DNA of 64,000 nt from Roseiflexus sp. (GCA_025062325.1 JANXAL010000116.1:62001-126000), one strand, 5' to 3'. Positions 33,536 through 42,361 are shown, counted from the first letter of the stretch. The notes: generated by a model not told the origin, from the letters alone. Numbers and translations are program-made.

Positions 33536-35500
33536 ATGGCGTTGATCAAGAAACCCGGCACGACCAAGGGCATCGATCTCAACTCGTCATCGTCGAATGC
33601 CGGGTCAGACCAGCAAGGAACCGCAACTCCTGGCGCCGGAGCGCACGCCGCTGCGCCGGTCATGCAGCCTGGCGTCATTCTCCAGGGACGCTACGTTATC
33701 GAAGGCACGCTGGGCATCGGCGGCATGAGCGTTGTCTACCGGGGACGCGATCTGCGTTTTAAGGATGTCATCCGCCCATGCGCCATCAAGGAGATGTATC
33801 AGAGCGCACCGGATTCGAATACGCGGTTGCTTAACCTCAAGAACTTCGAGCGCGAAGCCGGGCTGCTGGCAACCCTGCAGCATCCTGCAATTCCCAAAGT
33901 GTTCGACTTTTTCGAGGAGAATGGTCGAGTCTATCTGATTCTGGAGTTGATCCAGGGGAAGGACCTGGAAACCATTCTTGACGAAGCGAAAGGCCCGTTG
34001 CCCGAAGAACGAGTGGCGCGCTGGGCAGTGCAATTGTGCGAGGTGCTGTCGTATCTGCACAATCAGAAGCCAGAACCGATCGTCTTCCGCGATATGAAGC
34101 CCTCGAATGTGATGGTGACACCCGACGACCGGATTGTCCTGATCGACTTCGGCATCGCCCGCAGCTTGGCGCGTACCCGGGGCACCATCATCGGCACGGA
34201 GGGGTATTCGCCGCCAGAACAGTACAAGGGCATCGCCGAGCCACAGAGTGATCTCTATGCGCTCGGCGCTACGCTTCACCATCTGCTGACTGCCAGCGAT
34301 CCGCGCACCGAAACGCCGTTCACCTTCCACGAACGCCCGCTGCGCCAGTTGAACCCGCAGGTTTCGCCTGAACTTGCTGCGGTTGTCGAAAAAGCGCTGT
34401 CTTACGATATGAAAACGCGTTGGGCGTCAGCGGAAGAGATGCGCCTGGCATTGTTGCAGACGCCGACTCTGCGCGCCGGGCAGAGCGGAGGTATGGCGGC
34501 GGCAGGAAAAGTCGCGCTGCCGCGCGTCAGCAGCGTTGCAACCACCGAGCTGGTTTGGCGCTTCGTCTGTGAAGACGAAGTGCGATCCTCGCCATGCGTC
34601 AGCAACGGCATGGTCTTTGTCGGATGCTATGACACGAACCTGTACGCCATCGATGCCAGTCGCGGCGAGTTTCGCTGGAAATATGCCACCGAGGGAGGCA
34701 TTTCGTCGTCGCCAGCGGTGTGGAATGATATCGTCATCGTCGGATCAGAAGATGGCGCGGTCTACGCCTGTGATATCCGTCGCGGCACGCTGCGCTGGAC
34801 GTTTCGTACCGGCAAGCCGGTGCGCTCATCGCCGCGCGTGCTGGATCGCGTCATCTTTATCGGCTCAGACGACCAGCACTTTTACGCGATCGACGGGTTG
34901 CGCGGCGCGCAAATCTGGAAGTATCGCACGTGGATGCCGATCCGCTCATCGGCATGCATTGCTGGCGAGTCGGTCTACTTCGGCGGCGGCGATGGATTCG
35001 TCTATGCGCTGAATATCAAAAATGGCAGCGTGCGCTGGAAACAGCGCACGCAGCAGCCTGTCATTTCGTCGCCAGCATTCGCCGAGAACATGGTGATCGT
35101 CGGCTCGATGGACAACACTCTCTATGCACTCGATAGCGAAGGCGGGTGGCCCGTGTGGAAGTACCGCACGAATCATTATGTCAACTCATCACCGTTTGTC
35201 TTTGGCACGCGCGTGTTCGTCGGCAGCGTTGATGGCAATCTGTATGCGATTGAACTGAAGAATGGCAAACTTGCCTGGAAGTACGACACCGGCAGTCAGA
35301 TCACCTCATCGCCGCGCGTTGACCAGGGACGAGTGTACTTCGGCGCCGCCGATGGATGCGTCTACTGCCTCGATGCCGCCAACGGTGCGCTGATCTGGCG
35401 CTACGAGACGCAGGGACCAGTGGTATCATCGCCAGCGATTAGTGAGGGTATGGTCTACATCGGATCGCTCGATCACGCACTGTATGCCCTGCGCGCGTAG
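33536..35500 (+). CDS. Ser/Thr protein kinase with C-terminal PQQ-type beta-propeller
   Basis: A 654-residue protein. Kinase domain at about 50-325: glycine loop GIGGMSVVYRGRD, ATP-binding Lys85 (CAIKEMY), catalytic loop VFRDMKPSNVMV with Asp186 (His of HRD replaced by Phe), IDFGIARS with Asp204, and GTEGYSPPEQYKG. The C-terminal half (from about 345) is eight repeats of about 40 residues ending YAIDxxxGxxxWKY, as in PQQ/WD-like propellers of BamB type; the last strand (YALRA) can close the ring with the first (LVWRF). No membrane segment was found between the halves, so the propeller is cytoplasmic. GGAGGA precedes ATG 33536. First gene of a five-gene operon. Confidence 0.92.
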   Translation: MALIKKPGTTKGIDLNSSSSNAGSDQQGTATPGAGAHAAAPVMQPGVILQGRYVIEGTLGIGGMSVVYRGRDLRFKDVIRPCAIKEMYQSAPDSNTRLLNLKNFEREAGLLATLQHPAIPKVFDFFEENGRVYLILELIQGKDLETILDEAKGPLPEERVARWAVQLCEVLSYLHNQKPEPIVFRDMKPSNVMVTPDDRIVLIDFGIARSLARTRGTIIGTEGYSPPEQYKGIAEPQSDLYALGATLHHLLTASDPRTETPFTFHERPLRQLNPQVSPELAAVVEKALSYDMKTRWASAEEMRLALLQTPTLRAGQSGGMAAAGKVALPRVSSVATTELVWRFVCEDEVRSSPCVSNGMVFVGCYDTNLYAIDASRGEFRWKYATEGGISSSPAVWNDIVIVGSEDGAVYACDIRRGTLRWTFRTGKPVRSSPRVLDRVIFIGSDDQHFYAIDGLRGAQIWKYRTWMPIRSSACIAGESVYFGGGDGFVYALNIKNGSVRWKQRTQQPVISSPAFAENMVIVGSMDNTLYALDSEGGWPVWKYRTNHYVNSSPFVFGTRVFVGSVDGNLYAIELKNGKLAWKYDTGSQITSSPRVDQGRVYFGAADGCVYCLDAANGALIWRYETQGPVVSSPAISEGMVYIGSLDHALYALRA

Positions 35501-35571
35501 TCTGTGGCAGTCACGCTGCTGGACGACCCGACAAAGCATGGCACTGTGCTGCATTCGAAGGCAGGCATGCT

Positions 35572-36552
35572 ATGAGCGAAAACTCGCCACCTGACCAACC
35601 GCCCGCATCAATGCCTGATCGACCCGACACGGCATGGTGGTCTGGTAAGGGTGATGAGAGCGACGGCACCCGCCCGCTCGATACACGCTCGGTCATGGCG
35701 CAGGCGGATACGCCTGACCGCAGACCTGGCGCAACTGAGCCGCTTGAGGATGACACGACGCTGCGCGAAACCCCGCCGCCGCCGCTTGCGATTGTCGCTG
35801 CCGCGCTGCGGCACATCGGTCAGGTGCGCGAAACCAATCAGGACTCGATCTACACGCTGGTGAGCAGCATTCCGCGCGAGACGGGCGATGCTACGCTTGG
35901 GCTGTTCATCGTTGCTGACGGAATGGGCGGGCATGAAGGCGGCGAGGTTGCCAGTCGTATGGCAATCGCCACTGTCGCCCGGCGCATCATTGCCGATCTC
36001 CTCGTGCCAGCAATCGAGGGGACGATCAACGTCTCACTCCAGGCATTGATGGTTGAAGCGGTGCAGGAAGCCAACCGCGTCATCTGGGAGCACGCCCGGT
36101 TGACTGGATCGGATATGGGCACGACATGCACCGCAGCCTTGGTATTAGGCCGATCCCTCTATCTCGGTCATGTCGGCGACACACGCGCTTATCTTATCGA
36201 CGCTCACGGCATCCATCAGTTGACGACCGATCACTCAGCCGTCGGGCGGCTGATTGAGCTGGGGCAGCTTGACCCGACCGAAGCACGGGAACATCCGCTA
36301 CGTTCCCAGTTGTACCGCACCGTTGGGCAGCATCCGGAGATTGCGGTCGACCTGGTGTTCCAGCCAATAGGCGACGCCACCCATTTGCTCCTTGCCAGCG
36401 ACGGACTGTGGGGATGTGTGGAAGAGGCAACCATGGAGCGCATTATACGGACCATCGATAGCCCGCACCGCGCCGTGCGCGCTCTGGTTGATGCCGCCAA
36501 TCGTGCTGGCGGACCGGATAACATTTCAGCCATCCTTGTCCGGCTTGCTTAG
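35572..36552 (+). CDS. PP2C-family Ser/Thr protein phosphatase
   Basis: A 326-residue protein. After a disordered acidic N-terminus (about 75 residues) comes a PP2C domain with its metal-binding motifs: RETNQDS, VADGMGGHEGGEVAS, GDTRAYL, ASDGLWGCV and GGPDNISAILV. It should remove phosphate from proteins phosphorylated by the kinase encoded just upstream (71 nt). The set kinase-phosphatase in one transcript is the usual arrangement for reversible Ser/Thr signalling in bacteria. The next gene, a VWA protein, starts 19 nt downstream. Confidence 0.93.
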   Translation: MSENSPPDQPPASMPDRPDTAWWSGKGDESDGTRPLDTRSVMAQADTPDRRPGATEPLEDDTTLRETPPPPLAIVAAALRHIGQVRETNQDSIYTLVSSIPRETGDATLGLFIVADGMGGHEGGEVASRMAIATVARRIIADLLVPAIEGTINVSLQALMVEAVQEANRVIWEHARLTGSDMGTTCTAALVLGRSLYLGHVGDTRAYLIDAHGIHQLTTDHSAVGRLIELGQLDPTEAREHPLRSQLYRTVGQHPEIAVDLVFQPIGDATHLLLASDGLWGCVEEATMERIIRTIDSPHRAVRALVDAANRAGGPDNISAILVRLA

Positions 36553-36571
36553 AAAGAATGACAACAGACCT

Positions 36572-37849
36572 ATGACGCCAGGCATCAATTTGCAGCAGAC
36601 CCTGAGTCGAACGACGCTGGCAGTCAGTGATGAACCGCAGTTGATCTACGTGCTTCTGGAGGCGCACGCTGAAGGTCTGGCGCAGCAGTTGCCCAAACTG
36701 CCGCTGAATCTGTGTCTGGTGATCGACCGCAGTTCATCGATGCGCGGGGAACGCCTGATGCAGGTCAAGGACGCTGCAGCGCGGATTGTGGACCAGTTAG
36801 GGCAGGATGATTATTTTTCGCTAGTCGTGTTCAACGATCGAGCAGATGTGGTCATTCCGGCGCAGCGCGCCATCAAGAAGGCTGACATGAAAGCGGCGAT
36901 TGCGCAGATTGAAGCGGCTGGCGGCACCGAAATGGCGCAGGGCATGGCGCTCGCGCTCCAAGAAGTGCAGCGACCATTCCTGACGCGCGGCATCAGCCGG
37001 ATCATTTTGCTGACCGATGGCCGCACCTATGGCGACGAGAGTCGGTGTGTCGAAATTGCCCGCCGCGGGCAGTCGCGCGGCATTGGGTTGACGGCGCTTG
37101 GGATCGGAACGGAGTGGAATGAGGACCTGCTCGAAACAATGACCGCCAGTGAAAACAGTCGTGCGCAGTATATTGCCACGGCGCAGGATGTCGTCAAGGT
37201 CTTCGCCGATGAAGTCAAACGTCTCCATTCCATCTTTGCGCAGCAGGTGCACCTCTCTATCGAGACGCGCCCTGGTGCGCTGCTGCGTTCGCTTGATCAG
37301 GTGCGTCCGTTCATCGCTCCGATTACGATTGTCGAAGAAGCAGAACGCCGCTGGGCTGCCAACTTGGGAGACTGGCCCGATACCGGCGTGCAGGGTTTTC
37401 TGCTCGAAGTCGTTGTGCCGCCCCTGCCGATCGGCGATCATCCGGTGCTGAGACTGACCCTTCGGTACCACTTGCCAGGGGCGAATCTGCGCGATCAGTC
37501 GCGTGAACTCCTGGTTCGCGTCAGCATGCGCCCGGCGGAAGAAGTCGCTCATCACGTCGACGCTACCGTCAGGCACTGGCTGGAGCGCCTGGTGGCATAC
37601 CGGCTGCAGGCCAGCGCCTGGAAGCATGCAGCGGAAGGTCGGTTTGAAGAGGCAAGTGAGCGTTTGCAGATGGCAGGAACACGGATGCTTAACGTTGGTG
37701 ATACAGCCCTGGCGCAAACGCTGCAACAAGAAGCGACGCGCATCCTGCGCAATGGCACGGTGAGTGAAGAGGGACGCAAGCGCATTCGCTTCGGCACTCG
37801 CGGTCTGATGGGATCAGTTGCCAGCGATGATCGTGAAACGATGACCTGA
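36572..37849 (+). CDS. von Willebrand factor A (VWA) domain protein
   Basis: A 425-residue protein with a VWA domain at about 45-220 that has a complete metal-binding MIDAS motif, Asp52-x-Ser54-x-Ser56 in VIDRSSSM, plus GGTEMAQGM and LLTDGRTYGDE. The C-terminal part (about 240-425) is a beta-rich segment and a helical stretch (VRHWLERLVAYRLQASAWKHAAEGRFEEA). The VWA protein, PP2C and kinase together match the composition of TerY-P triads. The start is the ATG at 36572; an upstream frame overlaps the phosphatase gene. The 50-nt gap to the FHA gene supports cotranscription. Confidence 0.9.
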   Translation: MTPGINLQQTLSRTTLAVSDEPQLIYVLLEAHAEGLAQQLPKLPLNLCLVIDRSSSMRGERLMQVKDAAARIVDQLGQDDYFSLVVFNDRADVVIPAQRAIKKADMKAAIAQIEAAGGTEMAQGMALALQEVQRPFLTRGISRIILLTDGRTYGDESRCVEIARRGQSRGIGLTALGIGTEWNEDLLETMTASENSRAQYIATAQDVVKVFADEVKRLHSIFAQQVHLSIETRPGALLRSLDQVRPFIAPITIVEEAERRWAANLGDWPDTGVQGFLLEVVVPPLPIGDHPVLRLTLRYHLPGANLRDQSRELLVRVSMRPAEEVAHHVDATVRHWLERLVAYRLQASAWKHAAEGRFEEASERLQMAGTRMLNVGDTALAQTLQQEATRILRNGTVSEEGRKRIRFGTRGLMGSVASDDRETMT

Positions 37850-37898
37850 TGAACAGATGAGCGGGATGTTTCCATAGCGCAGGAATGGTAGTCCGCCT

Positions 37899-38420
37899 AT
37901 GATTGTCTGCCCAAACTGTTCTGCCAGACAACTCGACGGCACGATTTTCTGCGCCGAGTGCGGCGCAGATATGATCAACGCCGGTCCGCCCGAGTCAACG
38001 CGTGAACTCAATGTTGGCGCTATCGAAAGCCATGATCCCCTGCCTGCATCTGGTCCGCTGTCGGCGAATGACTCGCAGTCTATGCATATGGTCACGTTAG
38101 TAGTGGTGCGCAGCCGCCGTCGGATCGAGGTGGACTTAAGCGATGAGGTGCTCATCGGGCGCGCGGATCCAGCGCGCGGCATTATGCCCGATGTCGATCT
38201 TGGTCCGTTCGGCGGGTATGATGCAGGCGTCTCGCGTCGCCACGCTATCCTTTCGTATCGGGATGGGACATACCGCGTCGAAGACCTCAGCAGCGCCAAC
38301 GGCACCTTTGTCAATGGTCGCCGGATCGCGCCAATGTGCGCGACGCCGCTGCAGCACGGCGATGAGATTATGTGTGGCACCCTGCTGTTGCGTCTGGAAG
38401 TCCGTAATCGTCAGCGCTGA
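37899..38420 (+). CDS. Zinc-ribbon plus FHA domain protein
   Basis: A 173-residue protein: N-terminal zinc ribbon (Cys4, Cys7, Cys18, Cys21 in CPNC...CAEC), a flexible linker, and an FHA domain at about 65-168 with the phosphothreonine-binding pattern LIGRADPA, SRRHAIL and LSSANGTFVNG. FHA domains bind pThr peptides, so this is the probable reader of the kinase's mark or of an activation-loop phosphate on the kinase. Fourth gene of the operon; 12 nt before the last one. Confidence 0.92.
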   Translation: MIVCPNCSARQLDGTIFCAECGADMINAGPPESTRELNVGAIESHDPLPASGPLSANDSQSMHMVTLVVVRSRRRIEVDLSDEVLIGRADPARGIMPDVDLGPFGGYDAGVSRRHAILSYRDGTYRVEDLSSANGTFVNGRRIAPMCATPLQHGDEIMCGTLLLRLEVRNRQR

Positions 38421-38432
38421 AAGGAGCCAAAC

Positions 38433-38678
38433 GTGGCAAGAACCGTCATTTTGCACATTGCAGGTGAAGACCCGGTTCTGGCGGATATCGAGCAGGAACC
38501 GCAGCCAAGCGACATGTTCATCAAGGTTACGAATGTACGCAAACGTGACGGCAAAGACGTACCCTACCTGGCGCCTGGCGTTCAGAGCGTCATCTTCCCC
38601 TGGTGGCGTATTACGTTCGTCGAGATCATGCCGAGTGAAGAGGATCGCGGGACGGTCATCGACTTCTTCCGCACCTGA
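38433..38678 (+). CDS. Small protein at the end of the kinase operon, 81 residues
   Basis: An 81-residue protein without a family I know: MARTVILHIAGEDPVLADIE, then a mostly beta pattern (DMFIKVTNVRKRDGK, VQSVIFPWWRITFVEIM) ending RGTVIDFFRT. The GTG start at 38433 has AAAGGAG 7 nt before, and it begins 12 nt after the FHA gene, so it is certainly a gene. The compact beta build suggests a binding module; association with kinase signalling is inferred from position only. Confidence 0.8.
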   Translation: MARTVILHIAGEDPVLADIEQEPQPSDMFIKVTNVRKRDGKDVPYLAPGVQSVIFPWWRITFVEIMPSEEDRGTVIDFFRT

Positions 38679-38684
38679 AAGACG

Positions 38685-38721
38685 AAAGCCTGCTCTACGC
38701 CTCTCAAGGTGCAGGCCTTTT
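38685..38721 (+). terminator. Terminator of the kinase operon
   Basis: AAAGCCTGC pairs (one bulge) with GCAGGCCTTTT around a 17-nt loop, with a TTTT end. It lies 6 nt after the last stop codon of the operon. Confidence 0.65.
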
Positions 38722-38781
38722 GAGATACGAAGCGGGTTCTCCGCATTATGATGCCTGTTTTCGCTCTCACCCCCGCCCCTT

Positions 38782-39095
38782 CTCACAAGTGTAGATTTTT
38801 TTGGCACGCCCTTCTATTGCATCGCCCGTTTCAGGCAACCGGACGCCCAGACTCCCCCTTCTCCCCTTGTGGGAGAAGGGGGCAGGGGGGATGAGGGGAA
38901 AACGGGCGTCAGGACGCGGCAAACTCATTTCGCACCCGAAAAAGCCTCCACTTGAGAAGCCGGGGGATGAGGGGAAAACAGGCGTTAGAACACGGCAACC
39001 ATTTGTTGCGCCCTAAAAACTCCACGTCTGTGAGGCGCCTCTTTCCCCCGCTGCGGGAGAGGGGCGTGTTTTGTCGTCCTGATGCCTGAAACGAG
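38782..39095. repeat. Complete 177-bp palindromic element plus an additional right arm
   Basis: The clearest copy: left end CTCACAAGTGTAGATTTTTT (38782), GCATCGCCCGTTTCAGGCAA, central CCCCCTTCTCCC/GGGAGAAGGGGG (near 38855-38883), GGCGTCAGGACGCGGCAAAC, and right end GAAAAAGCCTCCACTTGAGA (to 38958), i.e. 177 bp with inversely related ends. A diverged second right arm reaches about 39040. No gene in the gap before the TPM gene. Confidence 0.8.
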
Positions 39096-39116
39096 TGCTA
39101 CGAGCAGATAGCCGGA

Positions 39117-39875
39117 TCACCACGATCCGCCGCTGCTGCTCGACCCATCGCTCCAACCGCCGCTCGACGAGTCCGATCCCGACCACCCCGACGAGTCCGA
39201 TCCTGACCACGAAGATGAACCGCTTGATGCACCTGACCACGAATCGCGCGACGAATCGGATCGCTGTAACGATGTGTAGTACGAGGGCTCAGGGCCTCTA
39301 AAAAATATATAGCGCACCGCGATAACGAGACTCGCTATTCCGATAATGATGAGCGTTATGAGCAGCACGTCGCTGAGGCGTGGCCGAAGTATGCTATGCC
39401 ACACCAGTGTAGAGTCAAAGCGTTTGAGCGTTTCGACCACGCCATCGGTGACGTTGCCATTGCGCAGCGCAGGATTGAGCGCCTCGGTGCGAATAGTGTG
39501 CAGGACGTCCTGCGAGAGCGCATTGCTCCAGTTGCTCCCAGCGCGCAGTTCAGAGTAGCGCGGCTCGTAACTGACATAGATTGCTAGGGCGTTCGGGACG
39601 ATGCGATCATAGCCGCGCAGACCGGCGTTCGCCAGGTGGATCGTCATGTCTTGACCATTATTATCGCCGCGCTTGACGATAAAGATCGCAACAGTAGCGC
39701 CGCGCTGCAACAGAGGCGCAGCGGCTTGCGCCACGCGCGCCTGATTCAACCGCTCGGTTTCGTCGATGATGATGAGCGATCCCGGAGAAGACGCCTGAGC
39801 CGCACAACCGGTCAGCAGCAGTGTTGCGATCAGCGCCAGGATGACGCGAAGATGCCAGGTTCGATGCGCGATCAC
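39117..39875 (-). CDS. TPM-domain lipoprotein with Ser/Gly/Trp-rich tail
   Basis: A 252-residue protein. Signal peptide with lipobox LLTGC (Cys24), then a TPM domain (about 35-155: IIIDETERLNQARVAQAAAPL, VAIFIVKRGDNNGQDM, NALAIYVSYEPRYSEL), a membrane segment (about 170-190, LLITLIIIGIASLVIAVRY), and a low-complexity C-terminus of SGS/SGW repeats ending SSSSGGSW. TPM proteins with such tails are common in envelopes of many bacteria; function is largely unknown (some are phosphatases or PSII-repair proteins in plants). Start GTG 39875 with AAAGGAG before it. Confidence 0.85.
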   Translation of the reverse strand: MIAHRTWHLRVILALIATLLLTGCAAQASSPGSLIIIDETERLNQARVAQAAAPLLQRGATVAIFIVKRGDNNGQDMTIHLANAGLRGYDRIVPNALAIYVSYEPRYSELRAGSNWSNALSQDVLHTIRTEALNPALRNGNVTDGVVETLKRFDSTLVWHSILRPRLSDVLLITLIIIGIASLVIAVRYIFFRGPEPSYYTSLQRSDSSRDSWSGASSGSSSWSGSDSSGWSGSDSSSGGWSDGSSSSGGSW

Positions 39876-40379
39876 AAGTCACTCCTTTCGGTAGGTTCGG
39901 ATGATACCGCTCTCAATAAGAGGTACGAGGATGGGCGATGAAAGTTGCATTGTCAGCCACGACACGAAGCGCTCCGAAACGCTGGACGACGACTGACAGA
40001 ATACCAACTCTTCGATAGAAAGACCGCACTCCCAGCCAGAAAGGAGCGCTGGCGACTGCTGCGTGAAATGCAGAGCGCGCTGCCAGCTCTGGCGGCGGGT
40101 TCTGGCAGGGAACCTCAGCGTTTTCTGCGTTTCGTATTAATCACGTTTTATACAGTAATAACCTCTTTTTCATCTTCGCTTCAGTGCTGCTTAAACCGGT
40201 GTGATTACCCTTCTTATGAGCCTGATCTAGAAATAAATCTGCGTGTGTGAACCTGCCCGCTAGCTGCGGATCTCTGGGGTGTTCACGGGTGAGCTGGAAT
40301 GCAGATGGTAGGTGTACTGTCGGCATTCTCCCTCCCTGCCATCACAAAGTCCCTGCCTCGGCATTCGTTGTATCGCTCG
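39876..40379. other. Gap of about 500 bp without recognisable gene
   Basis: Open frames here are short and lack ribosome-binding sites. The part 40130-40240 is richer in A/T than its surroundings (TTAATCACGTTTTATACAG). I see no RNA gene, repeat or clear promoter. Confidence 0.4.
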
Positions 40380-40640
40380 TTCGAGGCATTAGGAAGCCAA
40401 AACGCTCCCCTCTCTCGCAGCATGGAAGAGGGGCAGCCCACAGGGGGGGATTTTTCCGAAAACGCCCTCGTGTTGCACGCTTGAGGCATCAGGACGCCCC
40501 GACTCACCCTTCTCCCCTGGTGAGAAAATGGGGCGGGGGGGAGGAGGAGAAAACCGGCATTGGGATGCCGAAAACGCCCTTCGCACCTGAAAACTCTACC
40601 CTTGAGGGTCGAGGGCAAACTTCGCAAAAAACCCTACCTT
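40380..40640. repeat. 177-bp-family element (diverged)
   Basis: Left end CACAGGGGGGGATTTTTCCG near 40438, GCATCAGGACGCCCCGACTC, central CCCTTCTCCC/GAGAAAATGGGG, and right part GGCATTGGGATGCCGAAAAC...CCTGAAAACTCTACCCTTGA ending near 40608 (about 173 bp). A further arm fragment follows up to 40640. Confidence 0.68.
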
Positions 40641-40732
40641 TGAGAGGACCCTGACTGCCGGTCGGTTCACCGCGCAACGGCATCACTGGCTCATACAGTT
40701 GAAACCACAGACGAGGGGAGGAGTTCAACGCA

Positions 40733-42310
40733 ATGTTTGTGGGAAAACGCACGCTTGGTCTGATTGGTACGGTCACGCTGCTAATTGCGACAGTCTCTGT
40801 GGCCGCGGCGGATACAGGCATTCCTGAACTACATGGTTCACGGCGGCCTACCGGCAACGTGATCTTCATCCATCCTGACGGCGCAGGCCTAAATCACTGG
40901 AGCGCTGCGCGCATCTACTGGTACGGTCCTGATGCGCTGAGCCCATGGGATACGTTGCCTGAGATAGCGGCTTACCGGGGACATATGGCGGATATTCTGA
41001 CTGGAACCTCGAACGGCGGCGCGACGACCCACGCCTTCGGCTACAAAGTCGAAGGGCTTGGTTCTTTCGGCAAGGACGGCGACGGCGATGCTGCGCGCAG
41101 CATTCTGGCGCTTTCCGGCTATCCCGGCAGCATCATGCGCGAGGCAATCAACAAGGGTCACCCGGCGGCGCTGGTGAACGATGGCGATATCGCTGAGCCC
41201 GGCACAGGCGCCTTCGTCTCCGAAGTCGGCAACCGGAACCTCGACAATGAAATCGTCCGGCAGATCCTCGACGGCCGCCCGGGGTTCGAGGGTGAGCAGC
41301 CGCCGCACGTTATTTTGGCTGGCGGCGAAAGCTTCTTCCTGCCGCGCGGCACGCCACAATGCACCCCGGATAATATTTCTCTCGACTGCCATGTACATCG
41401 TGACCCGATCACGGGCGCTGGTCCAAGCCGCGAGGATGGCCGCAACCTGCTCAAAGAGTTCGAGGCGAAAGGATATGTGATCGTGCGCACCCGCGCCGAG
41501 TTCGAGGCGCTGCGCGAGCGGGTGAACAGCGACCGCCATTATGCGCCCAATGTGCTCGGTCTGTTCGCTGCTGACGATATCTTCAATGACGTACCAGAGG
41601 AGCGCCTGATCAGCGCGGGTCTGGTCGATCCGAGCATTGATCCCAATGACAAGCGCACCAACCTGATCCTCTTCGGCAGTCAACCCGGTACGCTGGGGTA
41701 CAACCCGCCAACTGCCGCTGAAATGACTGACCTTGCGCTGACCATCCTCCAGCGCTGCTCACGACAGGTAGGCAAGCCATTCATAATGGTTGCCGAAACG
41801 GAGAGCGTTGACAACTTCGGCAATGCCAACAACGCGATCGGCACGCTCACCGGTCTGAAGCATGCCAATGATGTCATTGAGACGGCGCAGCGCTTCCAGC
41901 AGCGCAATCGTAAGACGCTGATCCTCACTGCAGCCGACAGCGATGCGGGCGGTTTGCAGGTTGGTGCGTGGCCCGCAGACAGAAATGTGGCGACCTACAA
42001 CAACAATCCGACCGGCGAGAGCACGCAAAACGTGTTATCGCCGCTTGATGGGCGCTATGGGCGCAACTCGCCGCCATTCCTGAGCGAGCCGGATGCGTAT
42101 GGCAAGCGGATGGCATTTGCGGTGAGTTGGGGAGGGACGCCTGACGTATCAGGCGGTATCAACTCACGCGCTCAAGGTCTGAACTCCGCTGAGCTACGCC
42201 GCACCTTCCGCGGGCGCTTCGATAACACCGACGTGTACCGCCTGATGTACCTCACCCTCTTTGGCAAAGTGCTGCCGTCGTCGGTTGGTCAGACGGCGCC
42301 CAGTCGATAA
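40733..42310 (+). CDS. Alkaline phosphatase-superfamily secreted protein with changed metal ligands
   Basis: A 525-residue protein with a Sec signal peptide (residues 1-26, cleavage likely after VAAA). The fold is that of PhoA-type alkaline phosphatases: FIHPDGAG (first metal Asp), LTGTSNGGATTHAFG (nucleophile region, Thr/Ser), MVAETESVDNFGNANN and LILTAADSDAGG. In active PhoA the last two motifs read D-x3-H and D-H; here the His positions are Asn (NFGNANN) and Ser (ADSDAGG). Two zinc ligands thus seem lost, so ordinary phosphomonoesterase activity is doubtful. It has no partner genes; a long repeat block lies upstream and a perfect hairpin downstream. Confidence 0.82.
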   Translation: MFVGKRTLGLIGTVTLLIATVSVAAADTGIPELHGSRRPTGNVIFIHPDGAGLNHWSAARIYWYGPDALSPWDTLPEIAAYRGHMADILTGTSNGGATTHAFGYKVEGLGSFGKDGDGDAARSILALSGYPGSIMREAINKGHPAALVNDGDIAEPGTGAFVSEVGNRNLDNEIVRQILDGRPGFEGEQPPHVILAGGESFFLPRGTPQCTPDNISLDCHVHRDPITGAGPSREDGRNLLKEFEAKGYVIVRTRAEFEALRERVNSDRHYAPNVLGLFAADDIFNDVPEERLISAGLVDPSIDPNDKRTNLILFGSQPGTLGYNPPTAAEMTDLALTILQRCSRQVGKPFIMVAETESVDNFGNANNAIGTLTGLKHANDVIETAQRFQQRNRKTLILTAADSDAGGLQVGAWPADRNVATYNNNPTGESTQNVLSPLDGRYGRNSPPFLSEPDAYGKRMAFAVSWGGTPDVSGGINSRAQGLNSAELRRTFRGRFDNTDVYRLMYLTLFGKVLPSSVGQTAPSR

Positions 42311-42316
42311 CCGGCG

Positions 42317-42361
42317 AGGTGACCGTCACGTCCCGCACCTTCGCAGGAGTGACGGTCACCT
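42317..42361. terminator. Perfect 13-bp inverted repeat between convergent genes
   Basis: AGGTGACCGTCAC (42317-42329) and GTGACGGTCACCT (42349-42361) around a 19-nt loop, 6 nt after the phosphatase-like gene's stop and before the end of the CinA-N gene. It lacks a T-run; it may be a two-way terminator or a protein-binding site. Confidence 0.65.

Noticed and set aside
40130-40240. A/T-rich stretch as replication origin or transferred island
   Set aside because: Only about 100 bp, without DnaA-box clusters or typical genes nearby.
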